This document shows, one piece after another, positions 25,222 to 33,326 of a stretch of DNA of 64,000 bases (positions are counted from its first letter, which is position 1; every line of letters begins with the position of its first letter). Both the position numbers and the translations under genes were made by a program. The stretch comes from JAJRQY01 sp965224435 (GTDB lineage: Bacteria > Actinomycetota > Acidimicrobiia > Acidimicrobiales > SZUA-35), in contig OZ245048.1 in assembly GCA_965224435.1 (NCBI GenBank), positions 1,426,001 through 1,490,000 on the forward strand. The letters are read 5' to 3'. The notes beneath the pieces were generated by a model. The model was not told the origin of the DNA. It did not search any database and saw nothing but the letters and a program-made list of their open reading frames with translations.

Positions 25222-26093
25222 GCGGGGACTCCGATCTGACTCATGCAGTCCACCAGGGCACGCCTGGTCAGAACTCCGGCAGCATGTTTTCGATAGTTGG
25301 ACGATGCGTGAGCATCGCTGGGCGGATCCAATTCATTGCTCACCATCTTGGCTACCTCATCGAACAATTCCGTTGTTGGACGGGATCCAACGAGCTGTTG
25401 CTCGGCCTCGGAGGCTCGTGATGGTGTTGAAGCGACACCAAAGAAGGACAACGCCGCGTCGTCGATGGTTCCGTCGTCGGATAGTTGCAACGCACAAGCC
25501 AGGCCGACAAGCGCGAAGTCGCCGTGCCTGCGGCTGAGTTCCTGGACTGAGGTCAACGAGCCGGCAGCGGCTTGGTGGAAGCGCACGCCAACCAGCAACT
25601 CATTTTCTTGCAGGGTGGTTGACAAGAAGCCGGTGAAGAAGTCTTCGGCAGCAATGAAGCGTGCTCCATCGGTTGAGGCGGCAATCAACTCGCCCCCGAG
25701 GGCCAGAGCGACGGCTGGTAATTCTGCGGCCGGGTCGGCGTGGGCCAGACTTCCGCACATGGTTCCCCGATTGCGAATCGCCCGGTGCCCGATGTATGGC
25801 ATGGCCTTGTGGAGCAGGGGGACTTTCTCCTTCACGACGGATGAAGCTTCAGCTTGGCTGTGAGTAACCAATGCCCCAAACATGACAACGCCAGACTCGG
25901 TATCGATTGAATCCAGGCCACGAATCCGGCTGATGTCGATGATGTTCTCGGGTTGTCCCAGCCGGATGGCCATGATCGGCAGGAGACTTTGGCCACCAGA
26001 CATGATCTTGGCGTCTTCGCCGATTTGTGACAGAAGCAGCAAGGCTTCATCCAGTGTTTCGGGGCGGTGATAGGTGAACGGGGGATTCTTCAC
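25218..26093 (-). CDS. Molybdenum hydroxylase FAD-binding medium subunit
   Basis: This 291-residue protein is a CoxM-type subunit. FAD is held by AKIMSGGQSLLP (about 33-44) and TMCGSLAHADPAAELP, with the C-terminal CODH flavoprotein domain ending YRKHAAGVLTRRAL. GTG at 26093 is chosen because AAAGG lies seven bases upstream and VKNPPFTYHRP is the normal start of the family; a longer frame to 26192 has no similarity upstream. It is the first gene of the four-gene operon and is divergent from yigZ. Confidence 0.9.
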   Translation of the reverse strand: MKNPPFTYHRPETLDEALLLLSQIGEDAKIMSGGQSLLPIMAIRLGQPENIIDISRIRGLDSIDTESGVVMFGALVTHSQAEASSVVKEKVPLLHKAMPYIGHRAIRNRGTMCGSLAHADPAAELPAVALALGGELIAASTDGARFIAAEDFFTGFLSTTLQENELLVGVRFHQAAAGSLTSVQELSRRHGDFALVGLACALQLSDDGTIDDAALSFFGVASTPSRASEAEQQLVGSRPTTELFDEVAKMVSNELDPPSDAHASSNYRKHAAGVLTRRALVDCMSQIGVPA

Positions 26094-26159
26094 CCCCAGA
26101 CCTTTGCATATCTTGACCGTCTGGTCACGTCTGGAGCAGACCTTCGCTAGGTTCTTGGC

Positions 26160-26765
26160 GTGGCCTGCACTCTGAGCGAGACCATCCGTCATGAGGGAGA
26201 GTCCGTGAAGGGGTCACGCTTTCTTGTTGCCCTTGCGCCAGTTTCGAATGAGGAAGCAGCCAAAGCGTTCCGCCAGCGAGTTCGAGACGAGATACCTGGA
26301 GCCAGTCACCATTGCTGGGCTTGGCGGTTGGCTCGGCCAGCTATTGAACGAGCCGGAGATGATGGTGAGCCAAGCGGATCTGCCGGTCGTCCCATGTTGG
26401 CGCAGCTGACCGGCAACGATGTTGTTGATGTGATTGCCGTCGTCACCCGATTCTTTGGTGGCACCAAACTCGGCGTTGGGGGACTGGTCCGAGCCTACGG
26501 AGGAGCAGTTGGTGAAGCTCTGATGACGGGGAACCTGGTGCCGTACCGAAGCATGGAAACGCTTCGTACGCGCTACCAGCACTCAGTCGATCACTCCGTT
26601 GAGGACCTGATCCGTGAACTTGCTGGTACCACCCTCGACGTTGTCTACACCGCTGACGTGGCCAGAACGGTGTCGATCGCTGGCGAGGACCGGGAGGTCT
26701 TTGCTGCTCGTCTCGGGGACCTCACGTCGGGCCAAGCCACGATCGAGGAGCAGGACCGCGTCTAG
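26160..26765 (+). CDS. yigZ: YigZ/IMPACT family protein
   Basis: The 201-residue product matches the UPF0029/IMPACT family: KGSRFLVALAPV, SHHCWAWRL, DDGEPSGSAGRPML and the hallmark VTRFFGGTKLGVGGLVRAYG. A DUF1949-type C-terminal domain of about 60 residues follows. Eukaryotic IMPACT regulates Gcn2; the bacterial role is not settled. The GTG start at 26160 gives a normal N-terminus. The end overlaps the convergent ppk2 gene by four bases. Confidence 0.9.
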   Translation: MACTLSETIRHEGESVKGSRFLVALAPVSNEEAAKAFRQRVRDEIPGASHHCWAWRLARPAIERAGDDGEPSGSAGRPMLAQLTGNDVVDVIAVVTRFFGGTKLGVGGLVRAYGGAVGEALMTGNLVPYRSMETLRTRYQHSVDHSVEDLIRELAGTTLDVVYTADVARTVSIAGEDREVFAARLGDLTSGQATIEEQDRV

Positions 26766-27685
26766 TGGCTGAAAGTTCCCTGACGTAGCCGCTCGGCTTC
26801 CATCAGCTCGATCTCATGAGCTCCGGAAACGACAATGTCCGGATCGGGAACATAGTCAAGATCGAGATTGCGATCCTTGTACGGCACTGACTTCAGCATG
26901 ACCCGCATGGCATTGAGACGTGCCTTGTGCTTGTCACCGGACCGGATCACGGTCCAGGGCGCAACATTGGTGTGGGTCTTGCGCAGCATCTCGTACTTGC
27001 GCGAGGTGAATTCTCCCCAAAATTCCTGGGCCTGCATGTCGACTTCGCTGAGTTTCCAACTTCTGAGCGGATCATCATGGCGGCTATTGAAGCGGCGTTG
27101 CTGTTCTTCCTTGGTGACAGAGAAATAGAGCTTGACCAGCGTTGTGCCTTGGCGAACAAGATCCTTCTCAAAACCAACGACACCTCGCAAGAAATTCTTG
27201 TGCTCTTCAGGTGTGCAGAATCCGAACACAGGCTCGACCATGGCCCGGTTGTACCAGCTGCGATCGAACAGAACCATCTCGCCGCCGGAGGGAAACTCGC
27301 GGACATAGCGCTGGTAATACCACTGGGTGAGCTGTTCTTCGGTCGGCTTGCCCAGCGCAACAACGCGGTAATGCTTCTCGTTCATGAAGCGGGTAACTCG
27401 ACGAATTGTTCCACCTTTGCCAGCGGCATCGCGACCTTCAAACAGCACGATCATGCGTTTGGAGTGTTCCTCAAGATGGCGTTGCATCTTGAGAAGCTCC
27501 ACCTGATAGGGAGCGATCTCTTGATCCCGCTGGTCGCGACGGATCAAACGCTGCATTTCAAGGTCTGTTATTTCAGGTGTGTGGCTTGATTCTTCGAACA
27601 CGCTGGTTTCCTTCGAGAGTTGCAGTGTTGGCATAGGTGATCTGTCATTCTCAATCGGCCGTTTTGGGCTAGCGATGAGAGGCAT
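26762..27685 (-). CDS. ppk2: Polyphosphate kinase 2
   Basis: The 307-residue protein is a one-domain PPK2 of class I type: Walker A FEGRDAAGKGGTIRR, the lid region KPTEEQLTQWYYQRYVREFP, Walker B FDRSWYNRA and the characteristic VEPVFGFCTPEEHKNF. It transfers phosphate between polyphosphate and nucleotides (usually making ATP or GTP from the diphosphate). The start at 27685 lies five bases after the anti-sigma stop, suggesting co-transcription with the sigma/anti-sigma pair. A start at 27634 (MPTLQLSKE) would also give a complete domain. Confidence 0.93.
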   Translation of the reverse strand: MPLIASPKRPIENDRSPMPTLQLSKETSVFEESSHTPEITDLEMQRLIRRDQRDQEIAPYQVELLKMQRHLEEHSKRMIVLFEGRDAAGKGGTIRRVTRFMNEKHYRVVALGKPTEEQLTQWYYQRYVREFPSGGEMVLFDRSWYNRAMVEPVFGFCTPEEHKNFLRGVVGFEKDLVRQGTTLVKLYFSVTKEEQQRRFNSRHDDPLRSWKLSEVDMQAQEFWGEFTSRKYEMLRKTHTNVAPWTVIRSGDKHKARLNAMRVMLKSVPYKDRNLDLDYVPDPDIVVSGAHEIELMEAERLRQGTFSH

Positions 27686-27690
27686 CCACG

Positions 27691-28365
27691 CTATTGCAGG
27701 CGACCCGCGAGCACTACCTTCCCCGACGATTCGGGCCCTTCGCCTTCTTGCTGCAAGGTGACAGTGATCAAGGGGTAATCATCGGTCGACACACCAGCCC
27801 AGAGTTCGATCTCGCCATCGCCGCCGCGAAGGTGGAAGGTGCCAGCGCTGACACCGAATTCGGCGTCCTTGCGCACCCACGCTTGGTAATACGTGCCGCC
27901 TGGCGAGGGTGGAAGCCCTGAGACGTCAAGCTTGATCCGAACCCCCAACGGACCTTGCTCGATCAGGGCAGAAGCTGAAGCCTGGGGAGCAAGATCGGTT
28001 CCGGCGAGCACCAACTCGATTCCGTCATCAGCGGTTCGCAGAGTCAAGGCAGAAACAGCGAGAATCAGGCCCGCAGCGATACCAATGGCAAAGGGAATGA
28101 CCGATCGAGCGAGGCGTGAGCGGCCGGAGAGCGATGACCGGTCAGGGAGAGGTACAACATTTGATTGAGTATTTCTGACGTCGGCATCAACCGGACCGGT
28201 GGCCGTCTTGCTGGTTGCCGTGTTGCCAGCCGACGTCTTGCCAACTTCAGTGGCGATCTCTCGCACGATGAAATCTTCGAGATCGGGGGCTGGTTCAGCC
28301 CAAAGAGCAGGATCTGCGAGCAAGGCATCGAGCTTGGCAAGATCAGTGAGTTCTGGGTCGGACAC
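27691..28365 (-). CDS. Anti-sigma factor, RskA-like, single-pass
   Basis: The 224-residue protein has a short cytoplasmic sigma-binding part (about 1-85), one membrane helix near 88-110 (VIPFAIGIAAGLILAVSAL) and an outside RskA-type domain (LDVSGLPPSPGGTYYQAWVRKD, HLRGGDGEIELWAGV). No zinc-binding HxxxCxxC is present. The GTG start lies directly after the sigma gene stop (TAACGTG), so they are translationally coupled. It should hold the upstream sigma factor inactive until an envelope signal leads to its proteolysis. Confidence 0.88.
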   Translation of the reverse strand: MSDPELTDLAKLDALLADPALWAEPAPDLEDFIVREIATEVGKTSAGNTATSKTATGPVDADVRNTQSNVVPLPDRSSLSGRSRLARSVIPFAIGIAAGLILAVSALTLRTADDGIELVLAGTDLAPQASASALIEQGPLGVRIKLDVSGLPPSPGGTYYQAWVRKDAEFGVSAGTFHLRGGDGEIELWAGVSTDDYPLITVTLQQEGEGPESSGKVVLAGRLQ

Positions 28366-28366
28366 G

Positions 28367-28966
28367 TTACTCCTCCTCTCCCTGTACGGCAGCGTGTGCT
28401 GTTTGGTTCGCGTGTGCTTGCAGGTGTTGTAACGCCAACGCCAGCCTCTTCAATCCCCGAGCGGACCGGGACTTGACTGTTCCGACGGGGATTCCGAGCT
28501 TGTCGGAGATCTCCGGGTGAGACAGGCCAACGAGGTGCGACAGGCGGATGACCTCGCGTTCCAATGGTGGGAGGGCATCAATTTCTCGACGAATCTCGAA
28601 GACTTCCCAGGTTCGTTCGAACGTCATGTTTGCCGAATCTGGCAAGGTCTCAACCAGATTTGTCGAGGGGTTGGAACCCCCCGACACTTGGCGAGGCGAT
28701 CGCTGCTCTCGACGCAGGACGTCGATTGCGGTGCGCCGGGCAATGGAATAGAGCCAGGGGGAGAACTCTCGGCTTGGATCAAATGTCGAGGCCGATCGCC
28801 ACGCCTTCAGGAAGGTCTGCTGGACGACTTCCTTGCACATCTCTTGGTCAGCAACGATTGAGCGGGCAATGGTGAGAACGGCTCCCCCATATTCCTGATA
28901 GATCGAACGTACCGCGTCTTCGTCACCAGCTTGGAAGCCGTGAATTGTGTTCGCCGTCACCGCCAT
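28367..28966 (-). CDS. ECF RNA polymerase sigma factor (SigK-like)
   Basis: This 199-residue protein has region 2 (CKEVVQQTFLKAWRSASTF, SPWLYSIARRTAIDVLRR) and region 4 (LPPLEREVIRLSHLVGLSHPEISDKLGIPVGTVKSRSARGL). With the RskA-like partner directly downstream it forms a standard envelope-stress pair. A lipoprotein gene is divergent, 133 bases away, and is the obvious candidate target. A possible autoregulatory promoter lies just upstream. Confidence 0.92.
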   Translation of the reverse strand: MAVTANTIHGFQAGDEDAVRSIYQEYGGAVLTIARSIVADQEMCKEVVQQTFLKAWRSASTFDPSREFSPWLYSIARRTAIDVLRREQRSPRQVSGGSNPSTNLVETLPDSANMTFERTWEVFEIRREIDALPPLEREVIRLSHLVGLSHPEISDKLGIPVGTVKSRSARGLKRLALALQHLQAHANQTAHAAVQGEEE

Positions 28967-28975
28967 AAGCAGCTC

Positions 28976-28999
28976 ATCGTAGGGTGAGAAAAGAGTTCC
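28976..28999 (-). promoter_or_regulatory. Possible ECF-type promoter for the sigma/anti-sigma operon
   Basis: On the minus strand GGAAC (28999-28995) is followed 15 bases later by CGAT (28979-28976), resembling the GGAAC-N15/16-CGT pattern of many ECF promoters. The transcript would have a leader of only about 10 bases. This is suggestive only. Confidence 0.3.
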
Positions 29000-29099
29000 A
29001 GCTATTCGCGAACTGCTTGGCGTCCGGAGACGTATAGGTCATCAAGAGAGTGGCCAAACGTCCACGGCTCGGCATTAAGCGCCCGAAAGAAGAAGCATC

Positions 29100-29690
29100 A
29101 TGAGCGATACCTGTAACCAGAAACCGTCAGTAAAGGACCTGTCAAACGACAGGCCCACCCAAGCTCGGAGGACTCAGGACACGCGCCACGGCCACTCCGC
29201 CGGAACACGTCGATTGGTGGGGGTTGCTATGGCTGCGGCTCTGTTGTTCTCCGCGTGCGGCTCAGATTCTGGCGAGGCCACGAACGAACCTGAGGCGAAC
29301 AGTTCCTCCGAGAGTACCGAGAGCGACACTGCCGCTCCCGCTGGCCCAGCTGTGATTCAGACGGCATCATCTGGCCTGGGTGACATCCTGGTTGGCTCGA
29401 CGGGAATCACCGTTTATGGCTTTACCAATGACTCGAAGGGTGTCTCCAATTGTGAGGGCGATTGCGCCGTGAACTGGCCGCCAGTGATGTCCAGTAGCGC
29501 CGAACTCCCAGCGGGACTTGATGCGTCGGTCTTCTCTGTTCTAGAGCGTGCAGATGGCAGCTTCCAGCTTCAGGCTGGAGACTGGCCTCTCTACTTCTTC
29601 GCTGGTGACTCTGTTGCTGGGGATACAAATGGTCAAGCTGTCGGTGACGTCTGGTTTGTGGTTGATCCCACCGGAGGTCTCGTTAAGTAA
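29100..29690 (+). CDS. Lipoprotein with secreted-repeat (COG4315/PF03640) domain
   Basis: The 196-residue product has a long basic leader (about 38 residues) before the signal helix LVGVAMAAALLFSACGS, whose Cys is a lipobox. A Ser/Glu-rich linker follows, and then the paired repeats of the COG4315 family: LGDILVGSTGITVYGFTND, CEGDCAVNWPPV, and LQAGDWPLYFFAGDSVAGDTNGQ. The family is exported, of unknown function, and often lies next to ECF sigma genes, as here. A start nearer the signal helix is possible but no better ribosome site is seen. Confidence 0.82.
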   Translation: MSDTCNQKPSVKDLSNDRPTQARRTQDTRHGHSAGTRRLVGVAMAAALLFSACGSDSGEATNEPEANSSSESTESDTAAPAGPAVIQTASSGLGDILVGSTGITVYGFTNDSKGVSNCEGDCAVNWPPVMSSSAELPAGLDASVFSVLERADGSFQLQAGDWPLYFFAGDSVAGDTNGQAVGDVWFVVDPTGGLVK

Positions 29691-31356
29691 GACTCGGCCC
29701 CACGGGAAGCTCTACGACAAAGCTCGTACCGACCCCCACATCGGAGGTAACGGCGATCGTTCCGCCGTGAGCTTCGACGAGTTTCTGGCAGATGGCGAGC
29801 CCGACCCCGCTCCCACCCGTTCCGCGGGTGCGAGAGGGGTCGGCTCGGCTGAAGCGGTCAAATACTTGGGGTAGGAAGTCCTGGGGGATCCCTTCGCCTG
29901 TGTCGCGAACGTCGATCCGAACAAGAGGATCCGTGCCGTTGTTGACGAGCTCAGTTTGCAGGCTGATGACGTCGCCGGATGATGAGTGTCGGATTGCGTT
30001 GTCGACGAGGTTGCTGAAGACTTGGCGCAGACGCATGTTGTCGCCGGCGACAATGGGGCCATTGGCCTGACCTGCCGGAGCGCCATTGATCAGCTGGACT
30101 CCGGCTTCGGCCGCACGATCTGAATGGCTTCGAACAATCGAGTCGAGTAGCTCATTGATCGAGACCGGCTGGCTATCCAGATGTAGTGCGGCGGCATCAG
30201 CCAGGGCGAGAATCTGGAGGTCATCAACCAGATGTTGGAGCAGCAAGGCCTCTTCGTGGACAGAGTCCACAAGATCAAGGTCGAGGTCACGCACCCCATC
30301 TTGTGCTGCTTCCAACGTTCCACGTATGTTCTGCAACGGCGAGCGGAGTTCGTGGGCAATGTCGGTTGTCAACCTCCGCCGGGACTCCTCTTCATTGCGA
30401 AGGGTGGACCCCATGGAGTTGAAAGCAACAGCTAGCTCAGAGAGTTCACTATCGCCAATGACCTCAACCGGTTCAGGCCGCCCACCGTCGGCCACCTCCT
30501 GGGCGGCCTGGGTGAGAACCGAGATTGGAGCCAGAATGCGACGAGCGAGAAGGTAGGCAGATGCCGTGGCAACTGTGCCGATGGCGAGAAGGCTCAGAAC
30601 CATCCGATAGTCAATACTGCTATCAAGTACTCCGCCAGACTCGCCAGACTCGCCGAGAAACAGCAGCGCAGGTTCTAGTGAGCTGGTGCCGGGCCCAAAT
30701 CTTGGATCGCTATCAAAGAATGACTGGTCGAAGTTCGGATCATCGAAGTCCGGATCATCGAAGTCCGGATCATCGAATAGGAGAACGCCATCGACCTCCT
30801 GCCAACATTGGTCGGCAATGGTGAGCAATTGCTCGAGGTCCTCAGAAGAAAGACCAGCTGCGGTTTCTTCAAACAAGGCTGGGTCATCAATGAACCAAAC
30901 GGGGTCGACCCCTTGGCTCAGCACACATTGCTCAAACTCCTCTTCGGCCAACCACTGAGCTTCGACCTCTTCGGGGATCTCGATGTCAAAGGCGTCAATG
31001 GAAGGATCGATATATCCAGACTCGAAGGCTGGCAGGGGCCGGGTTTCTCCCTCGAGAATCTGGGCACTGTCGACCAGGATGTGGCCGTTGAGGTCAACCA
31101 GAGCAATCCGGGTTTCGTACTGTTGAGATAGCTCGGCAACAATCTCGTTGGCGTCACCCCATGTTGCGGCCGTCAAAGCAAATTCGTTCAGGGAGATATT
31201 GATTGAGTCAACCGTGAGGCGATTCTCGGCCACCTGGTTAGACAGCTGATCGCTTGTGACCCGTTGCACAACAATGGCAGTGAGTACGACTGACAGAGCA
31301 GCGATGGACAAGACCAGAAGCAGCAAACGGCCTCGGATTCCCATTCTCAGATTCAC
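29683..31356 (-). CDS. Sensor histidine kinase with acidic Asp/Phe-repeat sensor domain
   Basis: The 557-residue kinase has a membrane helix at about 9-30, an outside sensor of about 220 residues, a second helix near 255-275, HAMP, a HisKA domain with the phospho-His in DIAHELRSPLQNI, and a complete ATPase domain (NLVDNAIRHSSS, DTGEGIPQDF, GTGGSGVGLAI). The sensor contains a run of FDDPD repeats at about 192-210, coded by near-identical 15-base units. Two Cys (in FEQCVLSQG and IADQCWQE) flank it and may pair. GTG at 31356 overlaps the regulator stop by four bases. It ends in an eight-base overlap with the convergent lipoprotein gene. The acidic sensor suggests binding of a cation or basic ligand (inference). 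Confidence 0.9.
   Translation of the reverse strand: MNLRMGIRGRLLLLVLSIAALSVVLTAIVVQRVTSDQLSNQVAENRLTVDSINISLNEFALTAATWGDANEIVAELSQQYETRIALVDLNGHILVDSAQILEGETRPLPAFESGYIDPSIDAFDIEIPEEVEAQWLAEEEFEQCVLSQGVDPVWFIDDPALFEETAAGLSSEDLEQLLTIADQCWQEVDGVLLFDDPDFDDPDFDDPNFDQSFFDSDPRFGPGTSSLEPALLFLGESGESGGVLDSSIDYRMVLSLLAIGTVATASAYLLARRILAPISVLTQAAQEVADGGRPEPVEVIGDSELSELAVAFNSMGSTLRNEEESRRRLTTDIAHELRSPLQNIRGTLEAAQDGVRDLDLDLVDSVHEEALLLQHLVDDLQILALADAAALHLDSQPVSINELLDSIVRSHSDRAAEAGVQLINGAPAGQANGPIVAGDNMRLRQVFSNLVDNAIRHSSSGDVISLQTELVNNGTDPLVRIDVRDTGEGIPQDFLPQVFDRFSRADPSRTRGTGGSGVGLAICQKLVEAHGGTIAVTSDVGVGTSFVVELPVGPSLT
30727..30780 (-). repeat. 15-base tandem repeats inside the kinase sensor coding region
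   Basis: About three and a half copies of a 15-base unit built on CATCGAAGTCCGGAT encode the repeated pentapeptide FDDPD in the outside domain of the histidine kinase. Copies are nearly identical at DNA level, so the expansion is recent or prone to length change. Confidence 0.8.
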
Positions 31357-32042
31357 ACGGATTCCTCGCTCATCTTGTAGCCGACCCCATAGACAGTGAG
31401 GAGGAGCTGAGGGTCAGTTGGGTCGACTTCAATCTTCTTGCGGAGGTTAAGAACGTGGACATCAATGGTGCGTTCCAGGCCGTCGTAGTCCCAGCCGAAG
31501 GCCGCTTCTAGTAGCTGACGACGGCTGTACGCCTTGCCCGGTTCACGGATGAGGGTGACCAGCACGTCAAATTCGCGTGGCGTGCACTCGATCTCGTTTC
31601 CATCGATGAGCACCTTGTGACGTCGGGTGTCGACACACAAGGGTCCAACAACGAATTCGGTTGATTCTTCCTGGGCAGTGCCGCCGCGGCGCAGGACCGT
31701 GCGGACTCTGGCTACGAGCTCTCTTGGGCTGTAGGGCTTGGTGATGTAGTCATCTGCTCCAAGGTCGAGGCCGAGCAGCATGTCTTCTTCGGTTGAGCGG
31801 CCCGTGACCATGATGACTGGAATATTCATCTCGTAGCGCAATACCCGCAGTACATCGAGACCATCCAACCCGGGCATCATCACATCCAAGATGAGGAGGT
31901 CCGGCTTGCGCTGTCGAACCTGTTCTAGGGCCTGCTGACCGTTGCTGGCCAAGATGATGTGATGTCCCTCTCGCTCCAGGTACAGCTTGAGCACATCGGC
32001 CTGCTTCTTGTCGTCTTCAGCGATAACGATGCGGGCTGTCAT
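31353..32042 (-). CDS. OmpR/PhoB-family response regulator
   Basis: This 229-residue regulator (from the ATG at 32042) has a receiver domain with the acidic pocket EDD, phospho-Asp in LLILDVMMPGLDG, Thr in VTGRS and Lys in ITKPYSPREL. A winged-helix effector follows (ECTPREFDVLVTLIREPGKAYSRRQLLEAAFG, LERTIDVHVLNLRKKI). An ATG at 32054 is also in frame, but it lies closer to a 31-base upstream element that is repeated before the adjacent exported-protein gene. That shared element suggests that this regulator controls both its own operon and that gene. Confidence 0.94.
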   Translation of the reverse strand: MTARIVIAEDDKKQADVLKLYLEREGHHIILASNGQQALEQVRQRKPDLLILDVMMPGLDGLDVLRVLRYEMNIPVIMVTGRSTEEDMLLGLDLGADDYITKPYSPRELVARVRTVLRRGGTAQEESTEFVVGPLCVDTRRHKVLIDGNEIECTPREFDVLVTLIREPGKAYSRRQLLEAAFGWDYDGLERTIDVHVLNLRKKIEVDPTDPQLLLTVYGVGYKMSEESV

Positions 32043-32063
32043 GGACAAGATCATGCCTGATCC

Positions 32064-32094
32064 ATGTCAAGAAGTGATGAAGGGTCCGTCAGAT
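32064..32094 (-). promoter_or_regulatory. 31-base element upstream of the response regulator gene (copy 1)
   Basis: This element matches 33205-33235 at 27 of 31 bases. Read on the minus strand it contains CCTTCATCACT followed by CTTGACAT. Both copies precede minus-strand genes, one for the response regulator and one for the acidic repeat protein. It is a candidate binding site or promoter for the regulator itself. Confidence 0.6.
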
Positions 32095-32175
32095 CCTGAT
32101 TGGAGTCTGGGAAAGCGACGCGCTGACTGGGTGGGCGCCTAAGCGTCCACCCAGTCTTGCTGGCGGGAGATTGAG

Positions 32176-33135
32176 CTATTCGCCAGCGGGATCTCCGTCA
32201 AGGAGTTCGAACTGGCTATCCCAGAGAGCCTCCAGTGCTGCCCACGCCGCATCTTCATCGGCTGCATCCCACTGTGGATACTCGAAACCAAACTCGTCGG
32301 TCTCAAGGGTGAATGAGATTCCAGCGTCGGTAAGGGCCTCGATCTCGGACTTGATCAGCTCGTTGATCTCGGCGATTTCTTCGGCCGTTGGCTCCCAATC
32401 AGCGTCATCGAACTCAGTGTCGTCGAAGTCAATCTCGTCCCAGTCGGCATCGTCAAAGTCAGCGTCGTCGAGGAGGTCCTCGAATGGTCCGTACAGCTCG
32501 TCAAAGACGGCCATGGCTGCGTCCTCGTCGCCTTCCTCCCACATAGGAAAGCTGATGCCGTACTCATCGGTTTCCATGGTGATCGTGACGCCAGCGGCTT
32601 CCAAGGCCTCAACTTCCTTGGCGATTTCGGCGTTGATTTCTGCGACCTCGTCTGCTGTTGGCTGCCAATCAAAGTCAGCTTCATCCCAGTCAGCATCATC
32701 AAAGTCGATGTCTTCGATGAGCATGTCTCCGAAGACCGTCTCGAGGACCTCCCAAGCCTTGTCATCGTCGGCTGCATCCCACTCGGGGTACTGCAGGCCG
32801 TACTCATCGGTTTCAAGGGTGAAGGTGATGCCAGCTTCAGTAAGTGCCTCGGTGAGCTTGCTGACCTCAGCATTGATCTCGGCGATCTCTTCTTCTGTTG
32901 GCTCCCAATCGGAGAAAGTGTCTTCGTCTGCATCCAGTGTTCCGGGCTCTACTGGGGAGGGGTCGGCATCCGGGCTTTCGTCAATGAGTGAAGATGTCAC
33001 CGTCGTTGGAGTTGTTGGTGTCGCTGGTGCTGGCTCTGTTGCCCCGGCGATTCCGGCTGTGAGAAGCGAGGCGCAAAGAACCCCAAGACTCAGCATTGCC
33101 GCTGCTTTTCGTTTCGGATTGCTTGTGCTCTTCAT
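32176..33135 (-). CDS. Exported acidic protein with three 80-90-residue repeats, unknown function
   Basis: The 319-residue product has a signal peptide (MKSTSNPKRKAAAMLSLGVL...AGIAGA, cut near residue 32) and a Pro/Thr-rich linker. Three repeats start near residues 76, 156 and 246, each beginning DW(E/Q)PT and containing E(I/V)AEIN, EAL..AGI and (L/M)ETDE(Y/F)G. Between repeats are strings of DFDDADWDE-type acid/aromatic residues (about 142-154 and 222-246). The ATG at 33135 has AAGGAG six bases upstream; longer starts are not needed. I recognise no family. Composition suggests cation binding outside the cell. It probably belongs to the adjacent two-component system (shared upstream element, similar acidic repeats in the sensor). 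Confidence 0.85.
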   Translation of the reverse strand: MKSTSNPKRKAAAMLSLGVLCASLLTAGIAGATEPAPATPTTPTTVTSSLIDESPDADPSPVEPGTLDADEDTFSDWEPTEEEIAEINAEVSKLTEALTEAGITFTLETDEYGLQYPEWDAADDDKAWEVLETVFGDMLIEDIDFDDADWDEADFDWQPTADEVAEINAEIAKEVEALEAAGVTITMETDEYGISFPMWEEGDEDAAMAVFDELYGPFEDLLDDADFDDADWDEIDFDDTEFDDADWEPTAEEIAEINELIKSEIEALTDAGISFTLETDEFGFEYPQWDAADEDAAWAALEALWDSQFELLDGDPAGE

Positions 33136-33204
33136 GAATGCTCCTTGGTATTCCAGGACTCCGTGGATGAAGTCCTGGGGATGACAACCACCTTGTTGCA
33201 ACGG

Positions 33205-33235
33205 ATGTCAAGGAGTGATGAAGGCGCGGTCAGAT
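33205..33235 (-). promoter_or_regulatory. 31-base element upstream of the acidic repeat-protein gene (copy 2)
   Basis: Second copy of the element at 32064-32094, differing at four positions. It lies 70 bases before the ATG at 33135. TTGACA within it could serve as a -35 box, although no clear -10 box follows at the right distance. Confidence 0.6.
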
Positions 33236-33326
33236 TGCGATGGGATTGCGATTCCGTATGAAACTGCAATACAGCTGTCAGATTTCGTCGGTAAAGGTCG
33301 ATCATCTTCTTGTCGATGCATGGTGC

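Noticed and set aside
22047..26093. Aerobic carbon monoxide dehydrogenase (form I)
   Set aside because: Gene order and cofactor motifs fit the family, but the large subunit has YRGPWANE in place of the AYRCSFR loop needed for CO oxidation.
32171..33184. Large Ser-rich plus-strand frame opposite the acidic repeat protein
   Set aside because: It is the complement of Asp/Glu-coding repeats; the minus strand has the signal peptide and a strong ribosome site.
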